DNA of 64,000 bases from CAVRTM01 sp963696105 (GCA_963696105.1 CAVOIP010000005.1:558001-622000); one strand, 5' to 3'; counted from the stretch's first letter, positions 16,793 to 26,288 are shown. Notes: generated from the letters alone by a model not told the origin. A program made the numbers and translations.

Positions 16793-16845
16793 CCCGGGCT
16801 GACCGGTCCGTCCATCCCCCGAGCTGACAGAGAACTGCATCCTCC

Positions 16846-17730
16846 ATGGCCACGTTGTCCCAGTGGGTCGAGGGCGCCCGCCCCCGCACCCTGCCCGCCG
16901 CCGTCGCACCCGTCCTCGTCGGGACCGGTGCGGCGATCGCCCTCTCCTCCGCCAACGCCGCGAACGCCCTGCTCGCGCTGCTGGTCTCGCTGGCGCTGCA
17001 GGTGGGCGTGAACTACGCGAACGACTACTCCGACGGGATCCGCGGCACCGACCACGCGCGGGTGGGGCCGGTGCGGCTGGTCGGACAACGGCTCGCCACC
17101 GCCGCCAACGTCAAGCTGGCGGCGATGCTCTGCTTCGGGGCCGCGGCCGTGATCGGGCTGGCGCTGGTGGCCCTGAGCGAGGCCTGGTGGATGCTGCTCG
17201 TCGGCGCGGCCTCGATCGTGGCTGCCTGGTACTACACCGGCGGCAAGCGGCCCTACGGCTACAGCGGCTTCGGCGAGCTGTTCGTCTTCGTCTTCTTCGG
17301 GCTCGTGGCCACGCTGGGCACGATGTACACCCAGGCCCTCCGGCTCGACCTGGCCGGGTGGGCCGGTGCCGTCGGCATCGGCGCGCTGGCGTCGGCCCTG
17401 CTGGTGGCCAACAACCTGCGCGACATCCCCGGTGACGCCGCCAGCGGCAAGCGCACCCTCGCCGTCCGCCTGGGCGACCGGGCCACGCGGGTCCTGTACG
17501 CCGCCCTGCTCAGCGTCGCCGCCGTCGCCGTGGTGGTCGCGGCCTTCGCCCACGTCACGGCGCTGCTGGCGCTGGCGGCGTTCTGGCTCGCCCGCCCCCC
17601 GCTGAAGGCCGTGACCGGCGGGGCCCGCGGCCGGGACCTCGTCCCCGTGCTCGCCGGGACCGGCCGGCTCGAGCTGGTCTACGCCGTGCTGCTCACGGCC
17701 GGCTTCGCCCTCTCGCGGGCCTTCGCCTGA
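16846..17730 (+). CDS. menA: 1,4-Dihydroxy-2-naphthoate polyprenyltransferase
   Basis: Attaches the isoprenoid tail to DHNA in the membrane to give demethylmenaquinone. The 294-residue UbiA-family protein has WVEGARPRTLPAAVAPVLVG at the N-terminus, the first Asp motif NYANDYSDGIRGTD near 63-76, and the second motif NNLRDIPGDAASGKRTLAVRLG near 192-211, plus about eight membrane helices. The start is ATG 16846. With menC, menB and menE in the window, the late menaquinone pathway is nearly complete; menD, menF, menH and menG are not here. Confidence 0.95.
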   Translation: MATLSQWVEGARPRTLPAAVAPVLVGTGAAIALSSANAANALLALLVSLALQVGVNYANDYSDGIRGTDHARVGPVRLVGQRLATAANVKLAAMLCFGAAAVIGLALVALSEAWWMLLVGAASIVAAWYYTGGKRPYGYSGFGELFVFVFFGLVATLGTMYTQALRLDLAGWAGAVGIGALASALLVANNLRDIPGDAASGKRTLAVRLGDRATRVLYAALLSVAAVAVVVAAFAHVTALLALAAFWLARPPLKAVTGGARGRDLVPVLAGTGRLELVYAVLLTAGFALSRAFA

Positions 17731-17794
17731 CGGCGACCTCGCCCGCTCGCTGCCGTCCGTGCGGCCGAAGGCACGGCCGCCCCTGCGCGCCCTC

Positions 17795-17800
17795 TAGGGT
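17795..17800 (+). promoter_or_regulatory. Leaderless -10 of the TetR gene
   Basis: TAGGGT lies six bases before GTG 17807. Confidence 0.5.
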
Positions 17801-17806
17801 GAGCCC

Positions 17807-18403
17807 GTGACCGCGCAGAGAGCAGGGGCGGGCCGACCGCGCTCGGGCGAGAAGGACACCGCGATCCTCGAGGCGGCCCTGCAGCTGCTGGCCTCGCAGG
17901 GGTTCGCGCGGATGACCCTGGACCAGGTGGCGGCCGCCGCCGGGGTCAGCAAGTCGACCATCCACCTGCGCTGGCGCACCAAGGCCGACCTCGTCACCGC
18001 GGCACTGGAGTCCTTGCGACGAGCCGCCCCCCGCGTCCTCACCGGTGACACCCGCGGCGACCTCGTCGGCCTGCTGGACGACTTCGCGGCGGTGCTGGCC
18101 CGCGTCCACGGGATGCCGATGATCGGCACCTGCCTCTCGGAGGAGGCGCACACCCCCGAGCTGCTCCAGCTGCTCCGGTCCCGCACGGTCCTGCCGCGGC
18201 GGGAGCTGCTGCTGGAGGTGCTGGCCGCCGCGGGAAAGCGGGGCGAGCTGCGCGAGGGGGTGGACCCCGAGGTGGTGGTCTCCGCGCTGCTCGGCACGTT
18301 CTACGCCGACTACCTCGCCGGCCGGTTCACCGTCGAGGAGCCGGGGGCCCCGGGGTGGGCCGAGGCCGCCGTCGACGTGGTCCTCGCCGGAGCCACGCGC
18401 TGA
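17807..18403 (+). CDS. TetR/AcrR-family transcriptional regulator
   Basis: 198 residues. The N-terminal HTH (about 17-62) has ILEAALQLLASQGFARMTLDQVAAAAGVSKSTIHLRWRTKADL, with the recognition-helix part AGVSKSTIHLRW. The C-terminal ligand-binding domain resembles the TetR_C_16 group (GTCLSEEAHTPELL). The ligand is unknown. The gene converges on the NADPH oxidoreductase gene, whose promoter carries a TetR-like palindrome (19404-19418), so it may control that neighbour. Confidence 0.85.
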   Translation: MTAQRAGAGRPRSGEKDTAILEAALQLLASQGFARMTLDQVAAAAGVSKSTIHLRWRTKADLVTAALESLRRAAPRVLTGDTRGDLVGLLDDFAAVLARVHGMPMIGTCLSEEAHTPELLQLLRSRTVLPRRELLLEVLAAAGKRGELREGVDPEVVVSALLGTFYADYLAGRFTVEEPGAPGWAEAAVDVVLAGATR

Positions 18404-18655
18404 TGAGGCCGGCCGGGACCCCTCAGGCGGCCACGCGCCCCGGGACCCCGCAGGCGGCGCCGCGCGCCGGCCCAGCGGCAAACCCGTAGCGCCCGGCGTC
18501 TTCCTCCAGCGCGTCCGTGCGGTGCAGGACGGGCCCGTCCAGCACCGGCATCAGCGGTCAGGACCGTGGACGAGGGCGTGGGCACGAGCAGGCCGTCGCC
18601 CGGCTCGGGATCAGGGGGTGGGAGGACGAGGCACGTGTCCTCGTCCTCCCGGGGC
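18404..18655. other. Gap without a supported gene
   Basis: A 252-base stretch between convergent stops. The minus strand at 18551-18423 has an open frame of 42 codons (beginning MPVLDGPVLHRTD) with no RBS and no recognised relatives; I do not call it. The right part holds the terminator at 18620-18650. Confidence 0.4.
18620..18650 (-). terminator. Hairpin terminator of the NADPH oxidoreductase gene
   Basis: A perfect 12-base stem, GGGAGGACGAGG (18620-18631) with CCTCGTCCTCCC (18639-18650), has a 7-base loop and sits 5 bases beyond the stop at 18656. Confidence 0.65.
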
Positions 18656-19342
18656 TCAGGCTCCCTGGATGTGGAAGTTGTAGTCGGTGTGACCGAGCGC
18701 GCCCCAGAGCCGCAGCCAGATCGGCAGCAGCATCTCGGTGCCGCGCGCGGACGTGATGTCGCCGAGGTCGAGGACCGACGTCCGGGGCCAGCCCATCTCC
18801 ACCAGCAGCGCGGTCGCCTGCTCCTTGGCCTGCGCGTCGTCGCCGACGACGAAGACGGTGTGCTCGCCCGCGACGCGGGACGGCTCGACCATCACCGCGG
18901 CGCTCATCGTGTTGAGGGTCTTGACCACCCTGGCCGCCGGGAACGCCCGCTGGATCTGCTCGCCGAGGCTGTCGGTGTTGACGGGGTCCAGGCTCGGCGG
19001 CATGCCGCGGGAGAAGTCGAGCGGGTTGGCGATGTCGACCAGCAGCTTGCCGGCCAGGTTGCTCTCGCCGGCCTCGGTCAGGGCCGCCAGCGAGGAACCG
19101 CCGGAGGTGGCGTTGACGATGACCTCTGCCCCGGCGGCCGCGTCGGCGAACGTCGCCAGGGTGACCGCAGGCTGGGAGTCCTGCCACGCGGCGTACGACG
19201 GGTTGCCGTAGCCGTCGGGCTCGGTGCGGGCCATCGTGGTCTCGGGGTCGCGGGTCCCGATGGCGACCTCGTGGCCGAGGGAGACGAGCCGGGTGGCGAT
19301 GGTGCGCCCGACGACACCGGTGCCGAGAACTGCGTAACGCAT
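18656..19342 (-). CDS. NADPH-dependent oxidoreductase (F420-NADP reductase-like, Rossmann)
   Basis: 228 residues. The N-terminal Rossmann motif is GTGVVGRTIATRL (about 7-19), followed by GTRDPE after strand 2. The central NATSGGSSLAAL and DIANPLDFSRGMPPSL blocks, and VVKTLNTMSAAVMVEP, match the F420H2:NADP oxidoreductase (NpdG-like) fold family often annotated as NADP oxidoreductase. It may reduce F420 or another flavin; the exact cofactor cannot be read. Start ATG 19342, with GGAAGGA upstream. A TetR-type palindrome overlaps its probable -35/-10 region. Confidence 0.75.
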   Translation of the reverse strand: MRYAVLGTGVVGRTIATRLVSLGHEVAIGTRDPETTMARTEPDGYGNPSYAAWQDSQPAVTLATFADAAAGAEVIVNATSGGSSLAALTEAGESNLAGKLLVDIANPLDFSRGMPPSLDPVNTDSLGEQIQRAFPAARVVKTLNTMSAAVMVEPSRVAGEHTVFVVGDDAQAKEQATALLVEMGWPRTSVLDLGDITSARGTEMLLPIWLRLWGALGHTDYNFHIQGA

Positions 19343-19403
19343 GGGGGTTCCTTCCGTGGGGGCCCGCAGCGGATCACCGCAAGCCGTCACGGCGCATAAT
19401 CGA

Positions 19404-19418
19404 ACCGACCCGTTCGGT
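19404..19418 (-). promoter_or_regulatory. TetR-type operator
   Basis: ACCGA-N5-TCGGT is a perfect 5-base inverted repeat next to GATTAT, a plausible -10 on the minus strand. It lies 60-75 bases before the oxidoreductase start. The TetR gene at 17807-18403 is the obvious candidate binder. Confidence 0.45.
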
Positions 19419-19465
19419 ATTCCGGTGGTCCGCGGAACCCCTCGGCCGCCCTTGGTCGGGACGCC

Positions 19466-19729
19466 TCAGGCGCGGAAGCTCTCGCCCTCGTCCTCGGCCT
19501 GCTCGTCGACGCCGGCGCGGGTGGCGCGCTCGGCCCTGGCGTCGACCTTCGCCGCGATGCTGCGGCTGAGCTCCTCGCGCGGCCGGCGCAGCACGAAGAA
19601 GGAGATCACCATCGAGCCGAGCAGCGAGGCGACGACCAGCACGACGCCGCGCAGCTGGGCCAGGTAGAGCATGCAGAGGGTGCCGAAGAACACCATCATC
19701 CGCAGCAGGGTGTAACGCATCGCGGTCAC
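19466..19729 (-). CDS. DUF4229-type small membrane protein
   Basis: 87 residues (GTG 19729) or 84 (ATG 19720). Two adjacent hydrophobic helices (about 10-25 and 28-48) are followed by FVLRRPREELSRSIAAKVDARAER, of which RRPREELS is the family hallmark, and an acidic tail. It begins five bases after the ccsB stop, so it is the last gene of the cytochrome c maturation operon. Function unknown; the conserved location suggests a role in that pathway. Confidence 0.7.
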   Translation of the reverse strand: MTAMRYTLLRMMVFFGTLCMLYLAQLRGVVLVVASLLGSMVISFFVLRRPREELSRSIAAKVDARAERATRAGVDEQAEDEGESFRA

Positions 19730-19733
19730 GGGA

Positions 19734-20734
19734 TCACATCCCCGAGTAGGAGTGCTGGCCGACGAAGTAGACGTTGACGACCATGTAGTTGACGAGGATG
19801 CAGCCGTAGCCGACGAGGGCGATGAACGATGCCGAGCGGGCCGACCAGCCGGTCGTGGCGCGCGCGTGCAGGTAGGCGGCGTAGACGACCCAGATGATGA
19901 ACGTCCACACCTCCTTGGGGTCCCAGTTCCAGTAGTGGCCCCAGGCCTGCTCGGCCCAGATCGCCCCCGCGATCAGGGTGAAGGTCCACATCGGGAAGGC
20001 CACGACGTGCAGGCTGTACGCCGTGCGGTCCAGTGCGCGGGCGCTCGGCAGCGCGACCTGCAGGCCGGCCTTGGCCCGCGACAGCGGCCCTGGAGCGGCC
20101 TCGAGCCGACTCTTGACCAGGTAGAGGATCGTGACGCTGAACGCGATCGTGAAGAGCGCCACGGACAGGATCGCGACGGTGACGTGGATCACCAGCCAGA
20201 CGCTCTTCAGCGACGGCATGAGCTGGCTGGCCTCGGTGTAGAAGACCGTGATCGCGAGGCCCAGCGTCAGCAGCACGGGCCCGACGACGAACAGCCCGAG
20301 CCAGCGCACGTCGCGCCGCAGGCTGAGCAGGCAGAACGCCAGGGCGACCGCCAGCGACCCGGTCGTGGCGAACTCGTACATGTTGCCCCACGGCGGGCGC
20401 ATCACCGACAGCCCGCGCAGGACGACCGAGGCGGCCAGCACCAGTGTGCCCAGCCAGGTCGTCGCCAGCGCGATGCCCGCGGCGGGGCGGCGCCGGGCGC
20501 GACGCCCTCACCGTCCGCCGGCGGACCGCCGGCCGCGTCGGGGCCGACGCTCACCGCGCCGGACGCCCCTCCCGCCCCGGCCGCGACCAGCTCGCGGGCC
20601 GGGGTCTGCTCAGCCTTCGCCGCCCGCGGCGCGAAGCCGGCCAGGTCGACCGCGTAGGACACCATGGCGATGGTGAACACGGCCATGGCGAAGTACAGGG
20701 CGTAGTTGGAGTTCGCCGCGAGTGTCTCGTTCAT
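19734..20734 (-). CDS. ccsB: Cytochrome c biogenesis protein CcsB (CcsA family), frameshifted
   Basis: With ResB, it forms the system II complex that carries heme across the membrane and attaches it to apocytochrome c. The C-terminal frame has PPWGNMYEF, the WGYYWNWDPKE-type motif read here as WGHYWNWDPKEVW, and several helices with heme-ligand His. The N-terminal frame (20734 to about 20485) begins MNETLAANSNYALYF and runs into an Ala/Gly/Pro-rich linker. The two frames join only if one base is added near 20481-20487, giving AAGIALATTWLG and a 333-residue protein. A sequence error is the simplest explanation. The start overlaps the resB stop. Confidence 0.88.
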
Positions 20735-22390
20735 CGGTTGCTACCCGTCTTGTCCTTGATGGTGCTCAGCAGGTCCTCGACCGTCGCGCCCAGGCCGGCG
20801 TCCTCGCCCTTGGCGAGCCCACCGATGGTCACCACGGTACGTCGTGCCGCCGGGTCGGCTCCCGGCCCCACCCCCGCCTGCGGGGCGACCGCGGGACGGA
20901 CCCGCACGAACACCCGCCGGCGGCGGATGGTGAGCGAGGCGATCAGGCCCAGCAGCGCGGCCACCGCCCCGACGAGGGCGATGATCTTGCCGGGGTCGTA
21001 GCGCACCGACAGCCCCGCCCAGCGCCGGACCGAGTCGAACGTGATGCTCCCCCGGCCGCCGGGCAGCTGGAAGGTCTGGCCCGGCGCGAGGCGGATCAGC
21101 AGCGGCTTGCCTGCCGCGGTGTTGACCCGGCTCAGGTGGTCGGTGTCCAGCGTGTAGACCGAGGAGGGCCGGCCCCCGGGGTAGAGGTCGCCCTCCCACA
21201 CCGACATCGCCAGCTCGGGGTTCTTCAGGTCGGGGAACAGCGAGCGCGGACCGTTCGCGAACGTCGGCTCGGCGGTGGGCAGGAAGAACCCGGCGAAGCC
21301 GAGCTGCTTGGGCTGGGCCGCACCGACCTTGATCGCGCCGGCCGACAGGTAGTTGTTGTCCCGGGGCAGGAAGGGCGTGGCGCCGCTGTAGGTGACGTTG
21401 CCCTTGGCGTCACGCACGGTGACGACGGGGGCGTAGCCGTTGCCGAGCAGGAACACCGACGCGCCGCCGAACTTCAGCGGGCCGTTGACCTTCAGCGTCT
21501 GCCGGCGCTCCGGCGCACCGGGCGCGACCGTCGTCGTGGTGTGGGCGGTGAAGTCGCGAGGGGCGCCGAACTGCGCCCCGCGGGCCCGCTCCTCGAACGT
21601 GACGTCGAGCTTGTCGATGGTGACCGAGAACGGCTTGAGGTTCTCGGTGTCCACCCACGGACCGGGCGAGAGGGTGTCGTACGCGGAGATGGTGTTGGAG
21701 AACGTCTCCCCCACGGGCACGATCCGGTCGCCGCGCCAGCCGAACAGGTGCCCGATCGCGATGCCGACGATGACCACGATCAGCGCGGCGTGGAAGACGA
21801 GGTTGCCGGTCTCACGCAGGTAGCCGCTCTCGCCGCTGAGGGTGTGCGGGTCCTCGCCGTCGGCCGCCTTGCGGATGCGGAAGTGCCTGCCCCGCAGGGC
21901 CTCCCGGGCGGCCTGCACGGTCTCCTCGACGGAGGCCTCGACCTCCAGCTCGGCGTGCTCGGGCAGCCGCTCCAGGCGCCGCGGGGCGCGCGGGGGCTGG
22001 GCGAGCATGGCGTGCCAGTGGATCCGCGAGCGGGGCAGCACACAGCCGACCAGCGACACGAAGAGCAGCAGGTAGATCGCGGCGAACCACGGGGAGGCGT
22101 AGACGTCGAAGAAGCCGAGCCGGTCCAGCCACGGGCCGAGGGTGCGGTGCTGGTCGAGGTAGGCTGACCACACGCGCGGCGTCGATGCCGCGCTGCGGCC
22201 AGATCGACCCGGGGACCGCGGCGATGGCCAGCAGCAGCAGGAGCAGCAGCGCGGTGCGCATGCTGGTCAGCTGGCGCCAGACGAACCGCAGCAGCCCGAC
22301 GGGACCGAGCCGGGGCTGGGTGATGTCGTCCGCCTCGTCGGGGCGCGTGTCCAGCGGACGCTGGTCGAGGTCGCGGCTCGTCTGGCTCAT
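20731..22390 (-). CDS. resB: Cytochrome c biogenesis protein ResB, frameshifted
   Basis: The partner of CcsB. The N-terminal frame (22390 to about 22170) reads LRFVWRQLTSMRTALLLLLLLAIAAVPGSIWPQ, of which RQLTSMRTAL and PGSIWPQ are typical. The homologous sequence continues one frame over with SAYLDQHRTLGPWLDRLGFFDVYASPWF (key part LGFFDVYASPWF), then GCVLPR, FHAALIVVIVG, a large extracytoplasmic domain and a last helix near the end. Removing one base around 22168-22172 (GTGGTC to GTGTC on the minus strand) joins them. It starts next to the ccdA stop and ends overlapping ccsB. Confidence 0.88.
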
Positions 22391-23146
22391 CTAGATCACC
22401 GTCTCGTAGCCGGAGACGAGCCGCGTCTGCAGCTGCGCCGTCAGGGCGTCCCAGACCCCGGTGACCAGCAGCAGCCCGACGCCGAGCAGCAGGGTGCCGC
22501 CGACGAGCTGGATGCCGCGGTGGTGCCGGCGCAGCCAGGCCGACGCACGCCCGGCACGGGAGTAACCCGCGGCGATCAGCAGGAACGGCAGGCCGAGGCC
22601 CAGGGAGTAGGCGCAGGCCAGGACGACGCCACGACCGACGCCGCTGCCGCCGCCGGCCAGGGGAACGGTCAGGGCGAGGATCGCCGCGAAGGTCGGGCCC
22701 GTGCAGGGCGACATCCCGAGGCCGAAGACGACTCCGAGCAGCGGCGCACCGGCCAGGCCGGCGGCGGGCCGCCACGAGGGCTGCCAGGTCCGCTGGGCGC
22801 CGAGCCCGAGGAACACGAGCGCGAGGGCGATCACGACCACTCCCCCGAGGCGCATCAGCAGCACCCGGTGCTCCAGCAGCAGCCCACCCAGGGCCGAGGC
22901 GGTCGCAGACACGGCCACGAAGACCAGGCTGAAGCCGAGCACGAAGAGCAGCGCTCCCAGGAGCAGGCGCCCGCGGCCGCGCTTCTCCAGGGCCACGTCG
23001 GACAGCCCGGTGACGTAGCCGAGGAAGCCCGGGACCAGCGGCAGGACGCACGGTGAGGCGAAGGAGACGAACCCGGCGGCCAGGGCCAGCACCAGGGCCA
23101 GCGGCAGGGCACCGGCCTCGATGGTCGTGCCCGCGCCCGCGCTCAC
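22391..23146 (-). CDS. ccdA: Cytochrome c biogenesis thiol-reductant transporter CcdA
   Basis: A 251-residue, six-helix membrane protein of the CcdA/DsbD family. It passes electrons from cytoplasmic thioredoxin to extracytoplasmic partners. SFASPCVLPLVPGFLGYVTG holds the first Cys with its Pro, and GMSPCTGPTFAAIL holds the second, the redox-active pair. GTG 23146 overlaps the TGA of tlpA (GTGA), and its TAG stop is adjacent to the resB start, so order and coupling indicate one operon. Confidence 0.92.
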   Translation of the reverse strand: MSAGAGTTIEAGALPLALVLALAAGFVSFASPCVLPLVPGFLGYVTGLSDVALEKRGRGRLLLGALLFVLGFSLVFVAVSATASALGGLLLEHRVLLMRLGGVVVIALALVFLGLGAQRTWQPSWRPAAGLAGAPLLGVVFGLGMSPCTGPTFAAILALTVPLAGGGSGVGRGVVLACAYSLGLGLPFLLIAAGYSRAGRASAWLRRHHRGIQLVGGTLLLGVGLLLVTGVWDALTAQLQTRLVSGYETVI

Positions 23147-23736
23147 GCGCCTTCGCCGAGCACGTCGTCGACGAGGCCGTCGAGCGTGGCGCGGGAGACC
23201 TGCCCGGCGACCCGCGCGGCCAGCCGACCCTGCTGGTCGAGGACCAGCGTCGTGGGAGTGTTGGCCGCCTTGCCCCGCAGGGCCAGCAGGGTGCGCCCGC
23301 CGTCGTCGGCCAGGGAGGGGTAGGTGACCTTGTTGGCGCGCAGGAACGCCCGGGCCGTGTCGGGGCTGGGGTCGCGGTAGTTGATCCCCATGAACTGCAC
23401 CGGCTTTCCCGCCTTGGAGTAGGCCAGCCAGGCCTTCTGCAGGTCCGGCGTCTCGGCAACGCACGGGGCACACCAGGAGCCCCACACGTTGAGGACGAGC
23501 ACCTTGCCCCTGGCCTGCGCCACCGACCACGGCGCGCCGGTCAGGGTCGTGCCGCTGAGCGTCAACGCCGTGCCGCGCTGGCCCGGCACGAGCCGCTCGA
23601 TCGAGCCGTCGCCGGAGAGGAAGTTCTTCTGGTCGCCCGAGCGCGCTTGCGCGGCAATGGAGTTGCTGTCGGAGCTGCACGCCGCCAGACCCACCGCAAG
23701 CACCGCGGCGGCCACGCCGCCGAGGATCCGCCTCAT
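23143..23736 (-). CDS. TlpA/ResA-like thioredoxin lipoprotein
   Basis: 197 residues. A signal peptide with lipobox (residues about 5-20, LAACSS) anchors it outside the membrane. The thioredoxin fold carries WCAPC in VLNVWGSWCAPCVAETPDL, GINYRDPS and a cis-Pro in NTPTTLVLD. It should reduce the CxxCH cysteines of apocytochrome c, receiving electrons from CcdA. ATG 23736 overlaps the upstream phosphatase stop. Confidence 0.9.
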   Translation of the reverse strand: MRRILGGVAAAVLAVGLAACSSDSNSIAAQARSGDQKNFLSGDGSIERLVPGQRGTALTLSGTTLTGAPWSVAQARGKVLVLNVWGSWCAPCVAETPDLQKAWLAYSKAGKPVQFMGINYRDPSPDTARAFLRANKVTYPSLADDGGRTLLALRGKAANTPTTLVLDQQGRLAARVAGQVSRATLDGLVDDVLGEGA

Positions 23737-24389
23737 GCGCCCACCGTCCTGCTGGCACCCGGCAGCAGCACAGCAGCGGGCTCGCAGTAGTCCATCGACG
23801 CCAGCTCCTCGCCGACGTAGGTGAGGCTGGTCAGCGATGCGAGGGAGCACTGGCGCCGGCGCGGGTCGTGCCACAGCCGTTTGCCCTCGAGCCGGCGCCG
23901 TGCGGTCCACACGGGCAGCTGGTGGGAGACGATCACGGCCTCGTGGCCGCGGGCGGCGTCGCGGGCGTCGACGATCGCCGCCAGCATCCGCGCCGCGATC
24001 TCCTCGTAGGGCTCTCCCCACGAGGGGCGGAACGGGTTGACCAGCCGCGGCCAGTGACGCGGCCGGCGCAGCGACCCGTCCCCGACGCCGAACGTCTTGC
24101 CCTCGAAGTAGTTGCCCGCCTCGATGACGCGGTCGTCGGTGGTGACGGACAGCCCGTGCGGGGCCGCGATGGGCACCGCCGTCTCCTGCGCCCGCTCCAG
24201 CGATGACGCGACCACGCAGGCCACGTCGCGCGAGGCGAGGTGGTCGCCCACCATCCGGGCCATCTGCAGACCGCGCTCGGACAGGTGGAAGCCCGGCAGC
24301 CGGCCGTAGAGGACGCCGGTGGGGTTGTGGACCTCACCGTGGCGCAGCAGGTGCACCACCGTGGTGTCGGCGGGTCGAACGGCGGTCAT
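23733..24389 (-). CDS. Histidine phosphatase family protein (phosphoglycerate mutase-like)
   Basis: 218 residues. LLRHGEVHNPTG carries the catalytic RHG His near residue 17, SSLERAQETA supplies the phosphate-binding Arg, and EAVIVSHQLPVW the second His. The same gene lies between hemL and the tlpA homologue in mycobacteria (from memory). The substrate is not known. It overlaps the end of hemL by four bases and is coupled to tlpA by ATGA. Confidence 0.82.
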   Translation of the reverse strand: MTAVRPADTTVVHLLRHGEVHNPTGVLYGRLPGFHLSERGLQMARMVGDHLASRDVACVVASSLERAQETAVPIAAPHGLSVTTDDRVIEAGNYFEGKTFGVGDGSLRRPRHWPRLVNPFRPSWGEPYEEIAARMLAAIVDARDAARGHEAVIVSHQLPVWTARRRLEGKRLWHDPRRRQCSLASLTSLTYVGEELASMDYCEPAAVLLPGASRTVGA

Positions 24390-25720
24390 GACCCGAGTGT
24401 CGCAAACGAGTCTGTGACCGCGCGGGCCGCCGCGGGCATCGCGCTGACCACCCGGTCGACGGCGGCGTCGTCGTGGCTGGCGCTGACGAACCACGACTCG
24501 AAGGCGCTCGGCGGCAGGTGCACGCCCTGGCTCAGCAGCGAGTGGAAGAACGCCGTGAACGCCCCCGAGCTCTGGGTTTTCGCGTCGTCGTAGTTGCGGA
24601 CCTCCCCTTCACGGAAGAAGACCGAGAACATGCTGCCCGCCCACTGCACGACGTGCGGGACCCCTGCGGCGCTGAGCGCCTCGGACGCCGCGCCGGCGAT
24701 GGCCGAGCTGACGACGCCGAGCCGGTCGTAGACCTCGGGGGTGCAGCCGCGCAGCGTCGCGAGCCCGGCCGCGGTGGCGACGGGGTTACCCGACAGGGTG
24801 CCCGCCTGGTAGACGGGGCCGAACGGCGCGAGCATCGCCATGACGTCGGCCCGGCCGCCGAACGCCGCCGCCGGGAACCCCCCGCCCATGACCTTGCCGA
24901 AGGTGAAGAGGTCGGCCGGCCCCTCGTCGTACGGACCCTCCAGCCCGTACCAGCCCGAGGCGCTGCACCGGAACCCGGTCATCACCTCATCGGAGATGAG
25001 CAGGGCGCCGTGGGCCCGGGTCACCCGCCGCATGGCCTCGGTGAAGCCGGGCTGCGGAGGGACCACGCCCATGTTCCCCGGGGACGCCTCGGTGATCACC
25101 GCGGCGATCGCGTCGCCGTGCTCGGCGAAGGCCGCCTCGAGCGCGGCGACGTCGTTGTACGGCAGGACGATCGTCTCGCCGGCGCTGGAGGCCGGCACCC
25201 CGGCGGAGTCCGGCAGGGCGAACGTCGCGAGGCCGCTGCCGGCGGAGGCGAGCAGGGCGTCGACGTGGCCGTGGTAGAGCCCGGCGAACTTGACCACCTT
25301 GGACCGGCCGGTGAAGCCGCGGGCGAGGCGCAGGGCGCTCATCGTGGCCTCGGTGCCACTGCTGACCAGCCGGACCTGCTCGACCGGCTCGACCCGGCGG
25401 ACGATCTCCTCGGCGAGGAGCACCTCGTTCTCGCTGGGGGTGCCGTAGCTGAACCCGTGCGTGGCCGCCTCGTGCACCGCCGCAAGGACGTCGGGGTGGG
25501 TGTGGCCGAGGATCATCGGGCCCCACGAGCCGATCAGGTCGACGTACTCGCGACCGTCGGCGTCGGTGAGGTAAGGGCCCTTCGCGCTCACCATGAACCT
25601 GGGCGTGCCACCCACGGCGCGGAACGCGCGCACCGGGCTGTTGACCCCTCCCGGGGTGACCGCGGTGCCGCGGTCCAGCAGGACCTGGGAGGCGGGGGCG
25701 TCGTACGGGTAGGCCGTCAT
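24386..25720 (-). CDS. hemL: Glutamate-1-semialdehyde 2,1-aminomutase
   Basis: Converts glutamate-1-semialdehyde to 5-aminolevulinate with pyridoxal phosphate, following HemA in the C5 heme pathway. The 444-residue class III aminotransferase has PGGVNSPVRAF, the block SSGTEATMSALRLARGFTGR, DEVMTGFR and the PLP lysine in TFGKVMGGGFPAAAFGG. The start is ATG 25720; GACAAT lies six bases upstream as a possible leaderless -10. It heads the operon hemL-phosphatase-tlpA-ccdA-resB-ccsB-DUF4229, linking heme supply to cytochrome c assembly. Confidence 0.95.
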   Translation of the reverse strand: MTAYPYDAPASQVLLDRGTAVTPGGVNSPVRAFRAVGGTPRFMVSAKGPYLTDADGREYVDLIGSWGPMILGHTHPDVLAAVHEAATHGFSYGTPSENEVLLAEEIVRRVEPVEQVRLVSSGTEATMSALRLARGFTGRSKVVKFAGLYHGHVDALLASAGSGLATFALPDSAGVPASSAGETIVLPYNDVAALEAAFAEHGDAIAAVITEASPGNMGVVPPQPGFTEAMRRVTRAHGALLISDEVMTGFRCSASGWYGLEGPYDEGPADLFTFGKVMGGGFPAAAFGGRADVMAMLAPFGPVYQAGTLSGNPVATAAGLATLRGCTPEVYDRLGVVSSAIAGAASEALSAAGVPHVVQWAGSMFSVFFREGEVRNYDDAKTQSSGAFTAFFHSLLSQGVHLPPSAFESWFVSASHDDAAVDRVVSAMPAAARAVTDSFATLGS

Positions 25721-25784
25721 GCCCCCATTGTCTCAGCCGTGCCCCTGTGACCCCGCCCACGCCGGGCGGCGCACGACGACCGGC

Positions 25785-26288
25785 TCAGGCGGGCTCGTCG
25801 GCCCGGGCCGCCTCGCAGGTCGGGCTCGCCGTGATGCCCTCGGCGATCGCGGTCATCGCCCCGCCCAAAGCGAGGAACTGGGAGCGGCTCAGGTGGCCGA
25901 GCAGGTGCTCGCGGACGCTGGCGACGTGCACCCGGGCCATCGCGGTGATCGCCCGGGCGCCGTCGTCGGTGAGGACGAGCTCGACGCCGCGACGGTCACC
26001 GGCACACGCCTCGCGCTGCACCCAGCCGCGCTTCTCCAGCCGGCTGGCGGTGTGGGTCAGGCGGCTGCGGGACTGCACCACCATGTCGGCCAGGGCGGAC
26101 ATCCGCAGCCGCCGGTCGGGCTGCTCGGAGAGCATCGAGATGATCTCGTACTCGGAGAGCTGCACCCCGTGGTGCTGCAGGTCGCGGTCGAGGGAGGCCT
26201 CGAGCAGCCGGCTGGCACGCAGGTAGGCGCGCCAGGCGCGTTGTTCCTCGTCGTCGAGCCATGTGGGCTCCGGTGTGCTCGCGGTCAT
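25785..26288 (-). CDS. MarR-family transcriptional regulator
   Basis: 167 residues, a winged-helix dimer type. LSEYEIISMLSEQPDRRLRMSALADMVVQSRSRLTHTASRLEKRGWVQREACAGDRRGVELVLTDDG covers the HTH and wing; the diagnostic part is RSRLTHTASRLEKRGWV with DRRG in the wing. ATG 26288 has a leaderless -10 (TAAACT) seven bases upstream. It is divergent from yceI, and a palindrome between them is its likely operator. Confidence 0.88.
   Translation of the reverse strand: MTASTPEPTWLDDEEQRAWRAYLRASRLLEASLDRDLQHHGVQLSEYEIISMLSEQPDRRLRMSALADMVVQSRSRLTHTASRLEKRGWVQREACAGDRRGVELVLTDDGARAITAMARVHVASVREHLLGHLSRSQFLALGGAMTAIAEGITASPTCEAARADEPA

Noticed and set aside
18423..18551. 42-codon minus-strand ORF
   Set aside because: The frame looks slightly protein-like but has no RBS, no coupling, no relatives known to me, and lies in a convergent gap.
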